Origin: Palleronia abyssalis
GTDB lineage: Bacteria > Pseudomonadota > Alphaproteobacteria > Rhodobacterales > Rhodobacteraceae
Length of the DNA: 64,000 nt
Direction: 5' to 3'
NCBI RefSeq assembly: GCF_900302445.1
Contig: NZ_ONZF01000001.1
Location: forward strand, 434,001-498,000
Each line of letters begins with the position of its first letter. Position 1 is the stretch's first letter. The notes beneath the pieces are model-generated. The model was not told the DNA's origin. It saw only the letters and a list, made by a program, of their open reading frames with translations, and searched no databases. Shown piece after piece: positions 22,742-32,204 of the stretch. The position numbers and the translations under genes were made by a program.

Positions 22742-24059
22742 GCTGATCGCCGTCCTCATGTTCTCGACCATGATGCTGATGCTGTTCACCGGCCAGCGGG
22801 TCTTCGGCGCGATCGGCTTCGTGGCAGTCATCGCGGCAGTTCTGCTGTGGGGTGACCGGGGCGGCTATGACCTGGGGTTCTCGGCCATCATCAAGGTGAT
22901 GCGGTGGTACCCGCTGCTGACGCTGCCGATGTTCATCTTCATGGGCTATGTGCTGTCGGAATCGAAGATCGCCGATGACCTGTATCGCATGTTCCATGTC
23001 TGGACCGGCGGGATGCCCGGCGGTCTGGCCATTGGGACGATCGGCTTGATGGTCCTGATCTCGGCCATGAACGGGCTGTCGGTCGCGGGCATGGCCATCG
23101 GCGCGACCATTGCCCTGCCCGAGCTTCTGAAACGCAACTATGACAAGCTGATGGTAACCGGGGTGGTCCAGGCGGGATCGTCTTTGGGGATCCTGGTGCC
23201 GCCTTCGGTCGTGCTGGTGCTTTACGCCATGATCGCCCGCCAACCCGTGGGGCAGCTGTGGCTGGCCGGCGCGGTGCCGGGGTTGATGATGGCGGCGATG
23301 TTCATCCTTTATATCTACATTCGATGTCGCATCACGCCCGAACTGGGACCGACCCTCACCGAAGGTGAACGGGCCGAGATCACACACGCCGAGAAGATGC
23401 GCCTTCTGCGGGCCGGCCTTCTACCCATCGCGATCTTCGCGGTGATGATGGTGCCCTTCCTGAACGGCTGGACCAGCCTTGTCGAAAGTTCGGCCATTGG
23501 GGCCATCGCGGCCTTCCTCGCGGCGGTCCTGAAGCGGCGGATGACATGGCGCGTGTTCGAGACGACCATCCGCCAGACGCTGGGCATCACCTGCATGTTC
23601 ATGTGGATCATCACCGCCGCGCTGGCCTTCGGGGCCGTTTTCGACGGGCTGGGCGCCGTGAACGCGATCGAGTCGCTGTTCACCGAGCGGCTGGGCCTGA
23701 ACCCGTGGGTCATTCTGATTCTGATGCAGCTGAGCTTTCTGGTGATGGGCACGTTCCTGGACGACACGGCCATGCTGGTCATCGTCGCGCCCCTTTACGT
23801 CCCGCTTGTTGGCGATCTGGGGTTCGATCTGGTGTGGTACGGCATCCTCTACACGATCACATGCCAGATCGCGTACATGACGCCGCCCTTCGGCTATAAC
23901 CTGTTCCTGATGCGCGCGATGGCCCCGCCCGAGATCGAGCTTCGGGACATCTATCGCTCCATCGTGCCATTCGTTTTCGTCATGGTGCTGGCCCTCGCGC
24001 TGGTGATGATCTTTCCGCAAATCGCGCTGTGGCTGCCCGGGATCGTGTACGATCTGTGA
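22731..24059 (+). CDS. TRAP transporter large permease (DctM type)
   Basis: 442-aa DctM-family permease with about twelve hydrophobic segments. Typical stretches are LPMFIFMGYVLSES near residue 63, SLGILVPPSVVLVLYAM near 150 and GTFLDDTAMLVIVAPL near 340. Large-type length and motifs fit organic-acid, amino-acid or osmolyte uptake; the substrate is set by the adjacent binding protein and is not predictable. Confidence 0.9.
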   Translation: MPYELIAVLMFSTMMLMLFTGQRVFGAIGFVAVIAAVLLWGDRGGYDLGFSAIIKVMRWYPLLTLPMFIFMGYVLSESKIADDLYRMFHVWTGGMPGGLAIGTIGLMVLISAMNGLSVAGMAIGATIALPELLKRNYDKLMVTGVVQAGSSLGILVPPSVVLVLYAMIARQPVGQLWLAGAVPGLMMAAMFILYIYIRCRITPELGPTLTEGERAEITHAEKMRLLRAGLLPIAIFAVMMVPFLNGWTSLVESSAIGAIAAFLAAVLKRRMTWRVFETTIRQTLGITCMFMWIITAALAFGAVFDGLGAVNAIESLFTERLGLNPWVILILMQLSFLVMGTFLDDTAMLVIVAPLYVPLVGDLGFDLVWYGILYTITCQIAYMTPPFGYNLFLMRAMAPPEIELRDIYRSIVPFVFVMVLALALVMIFPQIALWLPGIVYDL

Positions 24060-24118
24060 CCAACCATAAAGGAGCCGGGCAAACCGGCCGTTTCACCCCA
24101 ACGAAGGAGATACCCCAG

Positions 24119-25156
24119 ATGACGACCACGAGACGCAAGTTCCTTCACGGTGCGGCCCTGGCCGCGCCAGCCGCCCTTGCAGCACCCTCCATCGCCCGCG
24201 CCCAAGAGCCCATCCGTTGGCGGTTCCAGACCTATGCCGGTGCCGCCCTGGGCGAAGAGGTGACGAAACCCATCATTGATTACATCAACGCCGCCTCGAA
24301 CGGCGAGATGGAGATCGAGCTGTTCTACGCCGACCAGATCGTCCCCACCGGAGAGCTGTTCCAGGCCCTCCAGCGCGGCACCATCGACGGCGTGCATTCC
24401 GATGACGACAGCATGGCCTCGCCCACGCCGCTGCGCCAGTTCGGAGGATATTTCCCCTTCGCCACCAAGCACATCCTCGACGTTCCGGTGCTGTTCAACC
24501 AATACGGACTGGCCGAGATCTGGGACGAGGAATATTCCAAGGTCGGCGTCAAATGGCTGTCCGCCGCGGGTCAGGACCCCTGCAACTTCAACACCACGCG
24601 CGAGATCACCAGCGTCGGCGACCTCGACGGGCTGCGCCTTTATACTTTCCCCACGGCGGGCCGTTTCCTCAGCCAGTTCGGCGTCGTCCCGGTCAACATC
24701 CCCTATGAGGATGCCGAGGTCGCGGTGCAGACGGGCGAGCTGGATGGCATGGCATGGTCCGGCATCACCGAGGATTACACCGTCGGCTGGGCGGACGTCA
24801 CCGACTACTTCCTGACCAACAACATCTCGGGCGCATGGATCGGATCGTTCTTCGTCAACCAAGAACGCTGGGAAGAGCTGCCCGACCACCTCAAGCAGCT
24901 GGTCATGGCCGGGATCGAGGCCGGGCACACCTATCGCAACCAGTGGTACTGGGGCGGCGAGGCCCGCTTGCGCGCGCGCGGCGACAAGCTGGAACTGCGC
25001 AGCGTCCCGGCCGCAGAATGGGCCGAGGTCGAGAACGCAGCCAAGGAGTTCTGGGAAGAAGTCGCCCAGGAGGGCGAGGTTCACCAGAAGGTCGTCTCGA
25101 TCTTCCGCGAGTATAACGACGTCATCAATCAGGCCGGACCGCCCTACACGTTCTAA
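24119..25156 (+). CDS. TRAP transporter periplasmic binding protein (DctP type)
   Basis: 345-aa exported binding protein with a twin-arginine-like leader (TTRRKFLHGAALAAP, cleavage near ARAQ). Tat export is common for TRAP binding proteins in this group. The mature part fits the DctP fold, with GELDGMAWSG near residues 202-211, where family members place ligand-contacting residues. The ATG at 24119 has AAGGAGA upstream. The FcbT1/YiaO-type branch often binds mono- or dicarboxylates, so a carboxylated amine is possible. Confidence 0.87.
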   Translation: MTTTRRKFLHGAALAAPAALAAPSIARAQEPIRWRFQTYAGAALGEEVTKPIIDYINAASNGEMEIELFYADQIVPTGELFQALQRGTIDGVHSDDDSMASPTPLRQFGGYFPFATKHILDVPVLFNQYGLAEIWDEEYSKVGVKWLSAAGQDPCNFNTTREITSVGDLDGLRLYTFPTAGRFLSQFGVVPVNIPYEDAEVAVQTGELDGMAWSGITEDYTVGWADVTDYFLTNNISGAWIGSFFVNQERWEELPDHLKQLVMAGIEAGHTYRNQWYWGGEARLRARGDKLELRSVPAAEWAEVENAAKEFWEEVAQEGEVHQKVVSIFREYNDVINQAGPPYTF

Positions 25157-25165
25157 GCCCAAGGC

Positions 25166-25188
25166 GGGGCGGCCCCATGGGCCGTCCC
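25166..25188 (+). other. Intercistronic stem-loop after the TRAP binding-protein gene
   Basis: GGGGCGGCCC-CAT-GGGCCGTCCC forms a 10-bp stem (one G-T wobble) with a 3-nt loop, nine bases after the stop. Same arrangement as after the other binding-protein genes here. Confidence 0.65.
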
Positions 25189-25215
25189 AACCCCGCGACC
25201 AAGGAAAGCCTGTTC

Positions 25216-26580
25216 ATGCCCGGAAACCTGACATTCGACGCCCTGAGGGAGAAAGCCGCCAGCGGCGAGATCGACACAGTGCTGGCCGCGATGGTCGACA
25301 TGCAGGGGCGGCTGATGGGCAAGCGGTTCCACGTGTCGAACTTCCTCGACCACGCGCACGAGGAAACGCATTGCTGCAACTACCTGCTGGCCACGGATCT
25401 GCCGATGGCGACGCCGGACGGCTATGCCGCGACCAGCTGGCATTCGGGATACGGTGACTACACCCTGCGCCCGGATCTGACCACGCTCAGGACGATGCCC
25501 TGGCTTGAAGGTACCGCGCTGGTGCTGGGCGATGTCCTGGACCATCACGGCCATGACGTCGTGCCACACGCCCCGCGCGAGATGCTCAAACGGCAGGTGG
25601 ACCGCCTGACCGACATGGGGTTCGAGGCCGCGATGGCGACCGAGCTGGAGTTCTTCCTGTTCCAGGGCGACTACCGCAGCCTTCAGAAAGACGGGTATCG
25701 CACGCTGATCCCGTTCAACGGCTTCAACGAGGATTACAACCTTTTCCAGACCACCAAGGAAGAGGTCGTGATGCGCCCCTTGCGCAACCACCTCGTCGCC
25801 GCGGGCATCCCGGTCGAGAACACCAAGGGCGAGGCCGAGACCGGCCAGCAGGAACTGAACATCCGCTATGCCGGACCCATCGATTGCGCCGACCACCACA
25901 CCATCGCCAAGCACGCAGTGAAGGAGATCGCATGGCTGAACGGCTGTTCCGCGACCTTCATTCCGAAATGGGCGCCGGACAAGGTGGGCTCGTCCAGTCA
26001 CGTGCACCTCTCGTTGTGGCAGGACGAGGCGCCCGCGTTCCACGACTCGGACGCAGAATTCGGCATGTCCAAGGTCATGCGGCACTTCGTGGCCGGCCTG
26101 CTGGCCTATGCCCGCGACTACACTTTCTTCCTGGCCCCTTACGTCAACAGCTACAAGCGGTTCGCCCCCGGCACCTTCGCGCCGACCAAGGCGGTCTGGT
26201 CCGTCGACAACCGGACCGCCGCGTTCCGTATGTGCGGCGACGGCAGCAAGGGCATTCGCATCGAATGCCGCATCGGCGGGTCGGACATGAATCCCTATCT
26301 CGCTCAGGCCGCGCTGATCGCGGCGGGACTGCGCGGGATCGAGGACGAGCTTGATCTTGCCCCTCCGCACAAGGGCGATGCCTATGCCGGCGGTGATATA
26401 GTCGAAATTCCGCGCACCCTTCGCGAAGCCATTGAAACGCTGCGCAACTCGGTGATGCTGCGCGAGACGTTCGGCGACGGCGTGGTGGACCATTACGTCC
26501 GCTGCGGCGAGTGGGAGCAGGAAGAGTTCGACCGGGCCGTCACCGACTGGGAATTGAAACGCGGATTCGAAGGGGCCTGA
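25216..26580 (+). CDS. Glutamine synthetase-family gamma-glutamyl ligase (GlnT/PuuA-like)
   Basis: 454-aa GS-fold enzyme, close in length to PuuA and GlnT rather than housekeeping GlnA (about 470 with an adenylylation site). Conserved elements include ATELEFFLF (first metal-binding Glu), ETGQQELNI, FIPKWAPDKVGSSSHVHLSLW and the C-terminal IECRIGGSDMNPYLAQAA. It is expected to activate glutamate with ATP and join it to an amine. The NKXXY-type adenylylation loop is not evident. I chose ATG 25216 (AAGGAAAG upstream). With the downstream dehydrogenases it suggests gamma-glutamylation of an amino alcohol or polyamine; the acceptor is unknown. Confidence 0.82.
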   Translation: MPGNLTFDALREKAASGEIDTVLAAMVDMQGRLMGKRFHVSNFLDHAHEETHCCNYLLATDLPMATPDGYAATSWHSGYGDYTLRPDLTTLRTMPWLEGTALVLGDVLDHHGHDVVPHAPREMLKRQVDRLTDMGFEAAMATELEFFLFQGDYRSLQKDGYRTLIPFNGFNEDYNLFQTTKEEVVMRPLRNHLVAAGIPVENTKGEAETGQQELNIRYAGPIDCADHHTIAKHAVKEIAWLNGCSATFIPKWAPDKVGSSSHVHLSLWQDEAPAFHDSDAEFGMSKVMRHFVAGLLAYARDYTFFLAPYVNSYKRFAPGTFAPTKAVWSVDNRTAAFRMCGDGSKGIRIECRIGGSDMNPYLAQAALIAAGLRGIEDELDLAPPHKGDAYAGGDIVEIPRTLREAIETLRNSVMLRETFGDGVVDHYVRCGEWEQEEFDRAVTDWELKRGFEGA

Positions 26581-26586
26581 CGAGCC

Positions 26587-27966
26587 ATGACGACCCTGAC
26601 TTGTGTGTCGCCGATCGACGGCACGATCTTCGCCGAGCGCAAGGCGCTTACCCCCGACGGTGCGCGCGGTGCGGCGTCGCGCGCACGGGAAGCACAAGCT
26701 GACTGGGCCGCCCGCCCTATGAACGAGCGGATCGCGCTGGTCCGCGCCGGGATCGCGGCGGTAGGCGCCATGAACGACGAGATCGTGCCCGAGCTTGCCC
26801 GCATGATGGGACGCCCCATTCGCTACGGAGGGGAATTCGGCGGCTTCAGCGAACGCGGCCTGCACATGGCGGAGATCGCCAAGGACGCGCTGAAGGATAT
26901 CATGGTGGGCGACGACGGGACCGCGAGGCGTTTCATCCGCCGGCTTCCCTGGGGCGTCGTACTGGTCGTGGCCCCCTGGAACTATCCCTGGATGACGGCG
27001 ATCAACACCGTGGCCCCTGCGTTGATTGCCGGGAATGCGGTCCTTCTGAAACACGCCACCCAGACCCTGCTTGTGGGTGAACGCATGGCCCGCGCGTTCC
27101 ATTCCGCGGGCGTTCCGGAAGACGTGTTCCAGAACGTCTATATCGACCACAATACCACCCATACGCTGATCTCCGGGCGGCACGTGGATTACGTGAACTT
27201 CACCGGCTCGGTCGCCGGTGGCTATGCGATGGAACGCGCGGCGGCAGGCACCTTCGTTCCCGTCTCGACCGAACTCGGCGGCAAGGATCCGGGCTACGTG
27301 ATGGACGATGCTGACCTCGACGCGGCGGTTGACGGCTTGATGGACGGCGCGATGTTCAATGCGGGACAATGCTGTTGCGGGATCGAACGGATCTATGTCC
27401 ACCAGTCCCTGTATGAGCCGTTCGTCGAGAAGGCCGTCGCATGGGTCAACGCGCTGAAGCTGGGCAACCCGCTCGACCCCGAAACCACCCTTGGGCCAAT
27501 GGCCCACGTCCGTTTCGCCCAAGCGGTCCGCCACCAGATCGACGACGCCGTCGAAAAGGGAGCAACCGCCCATATCCCACCCGATCCGGCAGACGATGGC
27601 GGCGCCTACCTGACCCCGCAGGTTCTGACCGGCGTCGATCACGGCATGAGCGTCATGGGCGAGGAAAGCTTTGGCCCAGTGGTCGGCATCATGCCGGTGG
27701 CGGATGACGAGGACGCCATCTGCCTGATGAACGACAGCCGGTACGGCCTGACCGCCAGCCTGTGGACCGCCGATCTGGACCGGGCCGAACGCGTGGGGGA
27801 TCGCCTGCAAACCGGCACGGTCTTCATGAACCGCGCGGATTACCTCGATCCGGCCCTGTGCTGGACCGGGTGCAAGGACACCGGACGTGGTGCGGGGCTG
27901 TCGACCTTGGGGCTTCAGGCTTTGACACGTCCCAAATCGTACCACCTCAAGAAGGCCGCTTCATGA
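26587..27966 (+). CDS. Aldehyde dehydrogenase family protein
   Basis: 459-aa NAD(P)-dependent aldehyde dehydrogenase. The NAD-binding stretch is VLVVAPWNYPW near residues 121-131, the catalytic Glu is in STELGGKDP and the catalytic Cys in FNAGQCCCGIERIY. The triple cysteine (CCC) at the active site is unusual. Six bp after the ligase gene and overlapping the alcohol dehydrogenase by ATGA. Likely oxidises the aldehyde made by the next gene product. Confidence 0.87.
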   Translation: MTTLTCVSPIDGTIFAERKALTPDGARGAASRAREAQADWAARPMNERIALVRAGIAAVGAMNDEIVPELARMMGRPIRYGGEFGGFSERGLHMAEIAKDALKDIMVGDDGTARRFIRRLPWGVVLVVAPWNYPWMTAINTVAPALIAGNAVLLKHATQTLLVGERMARAFHSAGVPEDVFQNVYIDHNTTHTLISGRHVDYVNFTGSVAGGYAMERAAAGTFVPVSTELGGKDPGYVMDDADLDAAVDGLMDGAMFNAGQCCCGIERIYVHQSLYEPFVEKAVAWVNALKLGNPLDPETTLGPMAHVRFAQAVRHQIDDAVEKGATAHIPPDPADDGGAYLTPQVLTGVDHGMSVMGEESFGPVVGIMPVADDEDAICLMNDSRYGLTASLWTADLDRAERVGDRLQTGTVFMNRADYLDPALCWTGCKDTGRGAGLSTLGLQALTRPKSYHLKKAAS

Positions 27967-29108
27967 CCCAGACCGGCACCTGGTCCTATCCAACCTCCAT
28001 CCGCTTCGGCGCCGGGCGCCTGTCAGAGTTACCCGACGCCTGCCGCGCCGCCGGAATCTCGCGCCCCCTTCTCGTAACGGACCGGGGCCTCTCCACCCTT
28101 CAGATCACCGCGCGGGCGCTGGACCTTCTGGACGCCGCGGGATTGGGTCGGGCGATCTTTTCGGATGTCGACACAAACCCGACTGAGGTGAATCTGGCGT
28201 CGGGCGTCGAGGCCTATCGCGCCGGGGGCCATGACGGCGTGGTCGCGTTCGGTGGCGGATCGGGGCTGGACCTGGGCAAGATGGTCGCCTTCATGGCCGG
28301 CCAGACCCGTCCTTTGTGGGATTTCGAGGATATCGGCGACTGGTGGACCCGCGCCGATGCCGACGCCATCGCCCCTATCGTCGCGGTCCCCACCACCGCC
28401 GGGACGGGTTCCGAGGTCGGACGCGCAAGCGTCATAACCAATTCCGAAACCCATGAGAAGAAGATCATCTTCCACCCCAAGGTCCTGCCCACGGTGGTGA
28501 TCGCCGACCCTGAGCTGACCGTCGGGATGCCGAAAGCGATCACCGCCGGGACCGGCCTTGATGCCTTCGCGCATTGCGTCGAGGCATTCTCGTCCCCGCA
28601 TTACCACCCGATGAGCCAGGGCATCGCGCTGGAGGGCATGCGGCTGGTGATCGATAACTTGCCCCGCGCCTACGACACCCCCGACGACCTGACCGCACGG
28701 GCGAACATGATGTCCGCGGCGGCGATGGGGGCTGTCGCGTTCCAGAAGGGCCTGGGAGCGATCCACGCGATGAGCCATCCAGTGGGCGCCGTCTTCGACA
28801 CACACCACGGCACCACCAACGCAGTCTGCATGCCGGCCGTCCTGGACCTGAATGCGGCCGCGATCCGCGACCGGTTCGATCGCGCCGCCCCCTATCTGGG
28901 AATCGACGGGGGCTTTGAGGGGTTTCGCGCCTTCGTGGACGGGTTCAACGCCCGCTTCGATGTCCCGCACGGGCTGGCAGGGATGGGCGTCACCGAGGAT
29001 CGTCTTGACGACCTCATCGACATGGCGCTCCGGGACCCTTCCTGCGGAGGAAACCCGGTCCCGCTGACCGCGGACAACCTGCGCGACCTGTTCCGCGCCG
29101 CCCTTTGA
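27963..29108 (+). CDS. Iron-containing (group III) alcohol dehydrogenase
   Basis: 381-aa Fe-ADH with the dinucleotide-binding GGGSGLDLGKM (near residues 97-107), VPTTAGTGSEV, and metal ligands in DAFAHCVEAF and the HAMSHPVGAVFDTHHG segment. Family reaction: NAD(P)-linked oxidation of a primary alcohol. Start ATG 27963 overlaps the aldehyde dehydrogenase stop. Last gene of the operon; together the pair converts a -CH2OH group to a carboxylate. Confidence 0.88.
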   Translation: MTQTGTWSYPTSIRFGAGRLSELPDACRAAGISRPLLVTDRGLSTLQITARALDLLDAAGLGRAIFSDVDTNPTEVNLASGVEAYRAGGHDGVVAFGGGSGLDLGKMVAFMAGQTRPLWDFEDIGDWWTRADADAIAPIVAVPTTAGTGSEVGRASVITNSETHEKKIIFHPKVLPTVVIADPELTVGMPKAITAGTGLDAFAHCVEAFSSPHYHPMSQGIALEGMRLVIDNLPRAYDTPDDLTARANMMSAAAMGAVAFQKGLGAIHAMSHPVGAVFDTHHGTTNAVCMPAVLDLNAAAIRDRFDRAAPYLGIDGGFEGFRAFVDGFNARFDVPHGLAGMGVTEDRLDDLIDMALRDPSCGGNPVPLTADNLRDLFRAAL

Positions 29109-29476
29109 CGGCCCATTCGTTCAAACAATCCCGGACGACCACCCTCGCCTCAAGGTGACTCTCGGCGGTCTGGTCGCGCGTAGGCGGTTCGTCCGTGGCA
29201 GATACCCGGGAATCGCGGGAGGTTCGGGTTGCTGGATGCGTGGTTTCTTTCGACCCAGATCGAGAATGGATCGACAGTTTCGATACAGGATCATATCGTA
29301 GCACCGTCGCTGGTGCTGGATCGTGCGGTCGGCGTTTCCGGGAAACCATCGGCGCAGTCAATCGAGAGCGGTGGGGTCCCGTCCGGGTGTGCCTTTCGGC
29401 CCAAGTCCGCCGGATATTACCGAGCAAACCCTAAAGCAGATGTCGGCATCTGTTTCGGACATGGGCATAAAGCGCC
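29109..29476. other. Gene-free gap, 368 bp
   Basis: Convergent gap between the alcohol dehydrogenase and the PRMT-like gene. Only short, non-conserved reading frames; no RNA gene, clear terminator or transposon end was recognised. Confidence 0.5.
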
Positions 29477-30724
29477 TCACATCTGAAGCTCCGCGGACTT
29501 GGCGGAATCTCTGATCGCCTCCGCGCCATGCGGTTTGCAGGCAACTTGAAGTTCATCGTCGCAATCCATCGCGAGTAGATCCCCATTATCCCAGACATGC
29601 GATACGATCCGGTGGTGGGGATCGTATTGCCACTCCGCGAGTTCGTCCGCCGTCAGGCTGAGTTGGGACGTGTCATGCTGCGCCGTGATCGTCAGTGTGT
29701 CCCCCTGCCCGACCGGTACGGGCTGGTCCAGCAGGAAAGCCGTCCTGCCCCAGTGGCCATCGGATGTCAGATCGTTCGTCAGTTCGATGCCCGGCGCAAG
29801 ATCCATCTGAAAATATACGGAAACGGCATGGATCGTTCCGGCGGCGGTGCAGCCCAGATGCCTTATGGCGTGTCCGGGGGTGAGGTCTGGCTTGGTGAAA
29901 TCGAACTCGAAGAGCTCTTCGGCAGGACCCAGCGGGGCCAGCTCGCAAGCGGCGTAGTCGTTCGGGGTGATCTGGGCGACAGTGGCAAAGTGGTGGAACG
30001 CGGACAGGTCGAAGCCCTCAGCCGCCCGGGGACGCCAGAGGTCCATCAGAGGGTCGCTTTCCACCACCTGGGCCATCAGTTTCCCGCGTTCGGGAATTGC
30101 GCGCGCATCGGGCTTCGCAAGGTCCCGCATGGCATGCGAGAGCGTTGCAAGCGCACCTTCCCCGAGCAGCATGGTATCGACGATTTCAGAGATCACGACA
30201 TCCACCGGTTCCGGCAGATCCACGCCGACGACAAGGTCGTGCGACATCTTTGGGATGACCGTGATCCGGTCGGCAAGCCCGTTCTCTTCGATCACCCGGG
30301 ACGCCGCCTGTGCGATCAGGGGTTGTTGCTCGCAGGTATAGACATGTTTCGCGCCGGCGCGCGCCGCGAGCATTGCGGTCAACCCGGCACCGCAACCGAT
30401 ATCCAGGACCACGTCGCCCGGCTTGACCTTCGAGGCAATGGCAGCGGAATAGGCACGATTGCGCAGCTTGTCCCCCAGCATGGGAAAGTGCCAGCGGGGT
30501 ACGAACATCTGATAGAGCCGATCCCGCAGGATCCGTGCTTCGTGGTGATGGGGGACCTTGACCAAAGCTTCCGAGAGGAGTTGCAAGGTTCGAAGACCTC
30601 CGTCGGTCAGTGGCGTAAGCTTGGCCAATTGGACAAGCCTGTCCGCTTCTTGCGTCGATTGATACTCAAACTCTCGACGGGCTTCATCATCTTCGGGAAA
30701 CGACAGCGCGAAATCTTTTGCCAT
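29477..30724 (-). CDS. Class I SAM methyltransferase resembling protein arginine methyltransferase 7/9
   Basis: 415-aa protein. Motif I is VVLDIGCGAGLTAMLAARAG (about residues 104-123) and the acidic CEQQ post-I follows. The segment ISEIVDTMLLGEGAL (about 180-194) matches the double-E loop of PRMT7/PRMT9, where the two Glu bind the target arginine. PRWHFPMLGDKLRNRAY (about 75-91) also resembles the start of a PRMT module. The C-terminal half is a beta-barrel-like region. PRMTs are mainly eukaryotic; bacterial members are uncommon and uncharacterised. Substrate unknown. Monocistronic. Confidence 0.7.
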   Translation of the reverse strand: MAKDFALSFPEDDEARREFEYQSTQEADRLVQLAKLTPLTDGGLRTLQLLSEALVKVPHHHEARILRDRLYQMFVPRWHFPMLGDKLRNRAYSAAIASKVKPGDVVLDIGCGAGLTAMLAARAGAKHVYTCEQQPLIAQAASRVIEENGLADRITVIPKMSHDLVVGVDLPEPVDVVISEIVDTMLLGEGALATLSHAMRDLAKPDARAIPERGKLMAQVVESDPLMDLWRPRAAEGFDLSAFHHFATVAQITPNDYAACELAPLGPAEELFEFDFTKPDLTPGHAIRHLGCTAAGTIHAVSVYFQMDLAPGIELTNDLTSDGHWGRTAFLLDQPVPVGQGDTLTITAQHDTSQLSLTADELAEWQYDPHHRIVSHVWDNGDLLAMDCDDELQVACKPHGAEAIRDSAKSAELQM

Positions 30725-31163
30725 GTTCGCTGGTCCTCATTCTAAGGAAACGCTGTGAGGTGGCATACCCGGTTTGAGGATAACAAAAGATGAATCGGAC
30801 ACCTGAGATCGCGAAGAAGCGTCGCCTGGCTGTCCACCAGTAACCCGCTCCCGCTTGGAATGGCTGACCAATCAACGCCAAGGGCAGAGCATCGGCATGG
30901 ACACGGATGCTTCGCTCACTTGCCTTTAATCAGGGGGCGGGCGTGATCGCAGCGCCCGTCGCCGCGAAGATCGCCAGCACCAGCGGAACGCGGTCTTGGC
31001 GGAGGGAAAGACATCCGTGGTTTACCAGAGGACGGCGCGAAAATGACGGCCACGGACAGAAATTTCCCGCCAGCAATCCGAAGTCTTGAGCGTGCCGGCG
31101 GCTGGTTCGACCCACACCGACCGACGGCTTTGCGCCTGGCGTTCCGGCGATTAGGATTGGGAA
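30725..31163. other. Gene-free gap, 439 bp
   Basis: Divergent gap between the PRMT-like gene and the AraC-type regulator gene, so it should hold both promoters. No convincing -35/-10 pair or coding region was found; short frames here lack similarity to anything recognised. Confidence 0.5.
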
Positions 31164-32168
31164 ATGGGCTATGTCACCTCTCTCTTCGCGCGCAGGATGG
31201 TCGCCGCGGCAGGCAACTCCATCGACGGCGCCGCGCTTCTACAGGGGGTGGGCATCGACCCGGATGCCCCCTTGGATCCGAAGGTGATGATCCCGGCCGC
31301 CACCTACTATGACATGCTGGAGCGGCTTGCGGCCCAGATAGATGTGACTGATCTGCCGATACGCACCGGGGCCTCGATGAAGCTGGATGAGTACGGCGCG
31401 CTCGGCCTTGCATTCAAGGCGGCAACAACGCTTGGCGCGTCCTATGCGCGGGTCGAGCGGTATGCCCGGCTCTGGACCAGTGTGGTGAGGTACGAACTGC
31501 GCGCCGATCCCCGCGGAACGCTTTTCATCCTGCACCGCCCCGGCGAACGACGTCTCGGGATGCGCCTGTCGAACGAGGCGACCCTCGCCAGTGCCCTATC
31601 GATCGCCCGGCAGGTCAGCCCGGTGCCCGTGAAGCCGCTGGAAGTTCTGGTCCGGCACCCCGCGCCGAAATCGATCATTGCTCACGAAGACTGGTTTGGC
31701 TGTCCCGTCAGGTTCGGGATGGATCTCGACGCGGTTCGGTTTTCCACCACGGCGCTGGCACAGCCCAACATACTGGGGGACGTGGGCATTTCGCGGTACC
31801 TCGTCTCGCACCTCGACAAGGAATTGTCGGAAATCGCCGACGATGCGCCGCTGGTTTCAGAGACAAAGGGTGCCATAGCACAGGCGCTCAGCGAGGGCGC
31901 GCCGAAGATGGCAGACATCGCGCGCGGTCTCGGGCTCAGCACGCGGTCATTCCACCGGCGGCTCTCCGAGCACGGGATGAGCTTTCAAACTTTGACCGAG
32001 GAGACCCGGCGCGAACTGGCAGAAGGGCTCTTGCGTGACGAGGGCCATTCCCTTGCCGAGATCGCTTTTTTGACCGGCTTCGCCGAGCAGAGCTCCTTCA
32101 CCCGCGCTTTCAAACGCTGGGTTGGCATGACTCCAGCAAGCTATCGCAGAGATCGTTCACGCAGCTGA
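31164..32168 (+). CDS. AraC-family regulator with Arabinose_bd-type N-terminal domain
   Basis: 334-aa transcription regulator. The N-terminal 200 residues fit the ligand-binding domain of the OruR/ArgR-like branch of AraC proteins (GVGIDPDAPLDPKVMIP, then GALGLAFKAATTLG). The C-terminal HTH pair covers about residues 245-330, with MADIARGLGLSTRSFHRRL and EIAFLTGFAEQSSFTRAFKRW, then the family end GMTPASYR. It lies directly upstream of the decayed MBL hydrolase at 32205, which may have been its target. Confidence 0.8.
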   Translation: MGYVTSLFARRMVAAAGNSIDGAALLQGVGIDPDAPLDPKVMIPAATYYDMLERLAAQIDVTDLPIRTGASMKLDEYGALGLAFKAATTLGASYARVERYARLWTSVVRYELRADPRGTLFILHRPGERRLGMRLSNEATLASALSIARQVSPVPVKPLEVLVRHPAPKSIIAHEDWFGCPVRFGMDLDAVRFSTTALAQPNILGDVGISRYLVSHLDKELSEIADDAPLVSETKGAIAQALSEGAPKMADIARGLGLSTRSFHRRLSEHGMSFQTLTEETRRELAEGLLRDEGHSLAEIAFLTGFAEQSSFTRAFKRWVGMTPASYRRDRSRS

Positions 32169-32204
32169 CTGAATGCGCAAATGCGATCAAGGCACCGGCA
32201 CGCA

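Noticed and set aside
25153-27945. 930-codon open frame on the minus strand opposite the ligase and aldehyde dehydrogenase genes
   Set aside because: It is the antisense of two well-supported genes, has His/Gln/Arg-rich composition and no recognisable domain; high GC content leaves such frames open.
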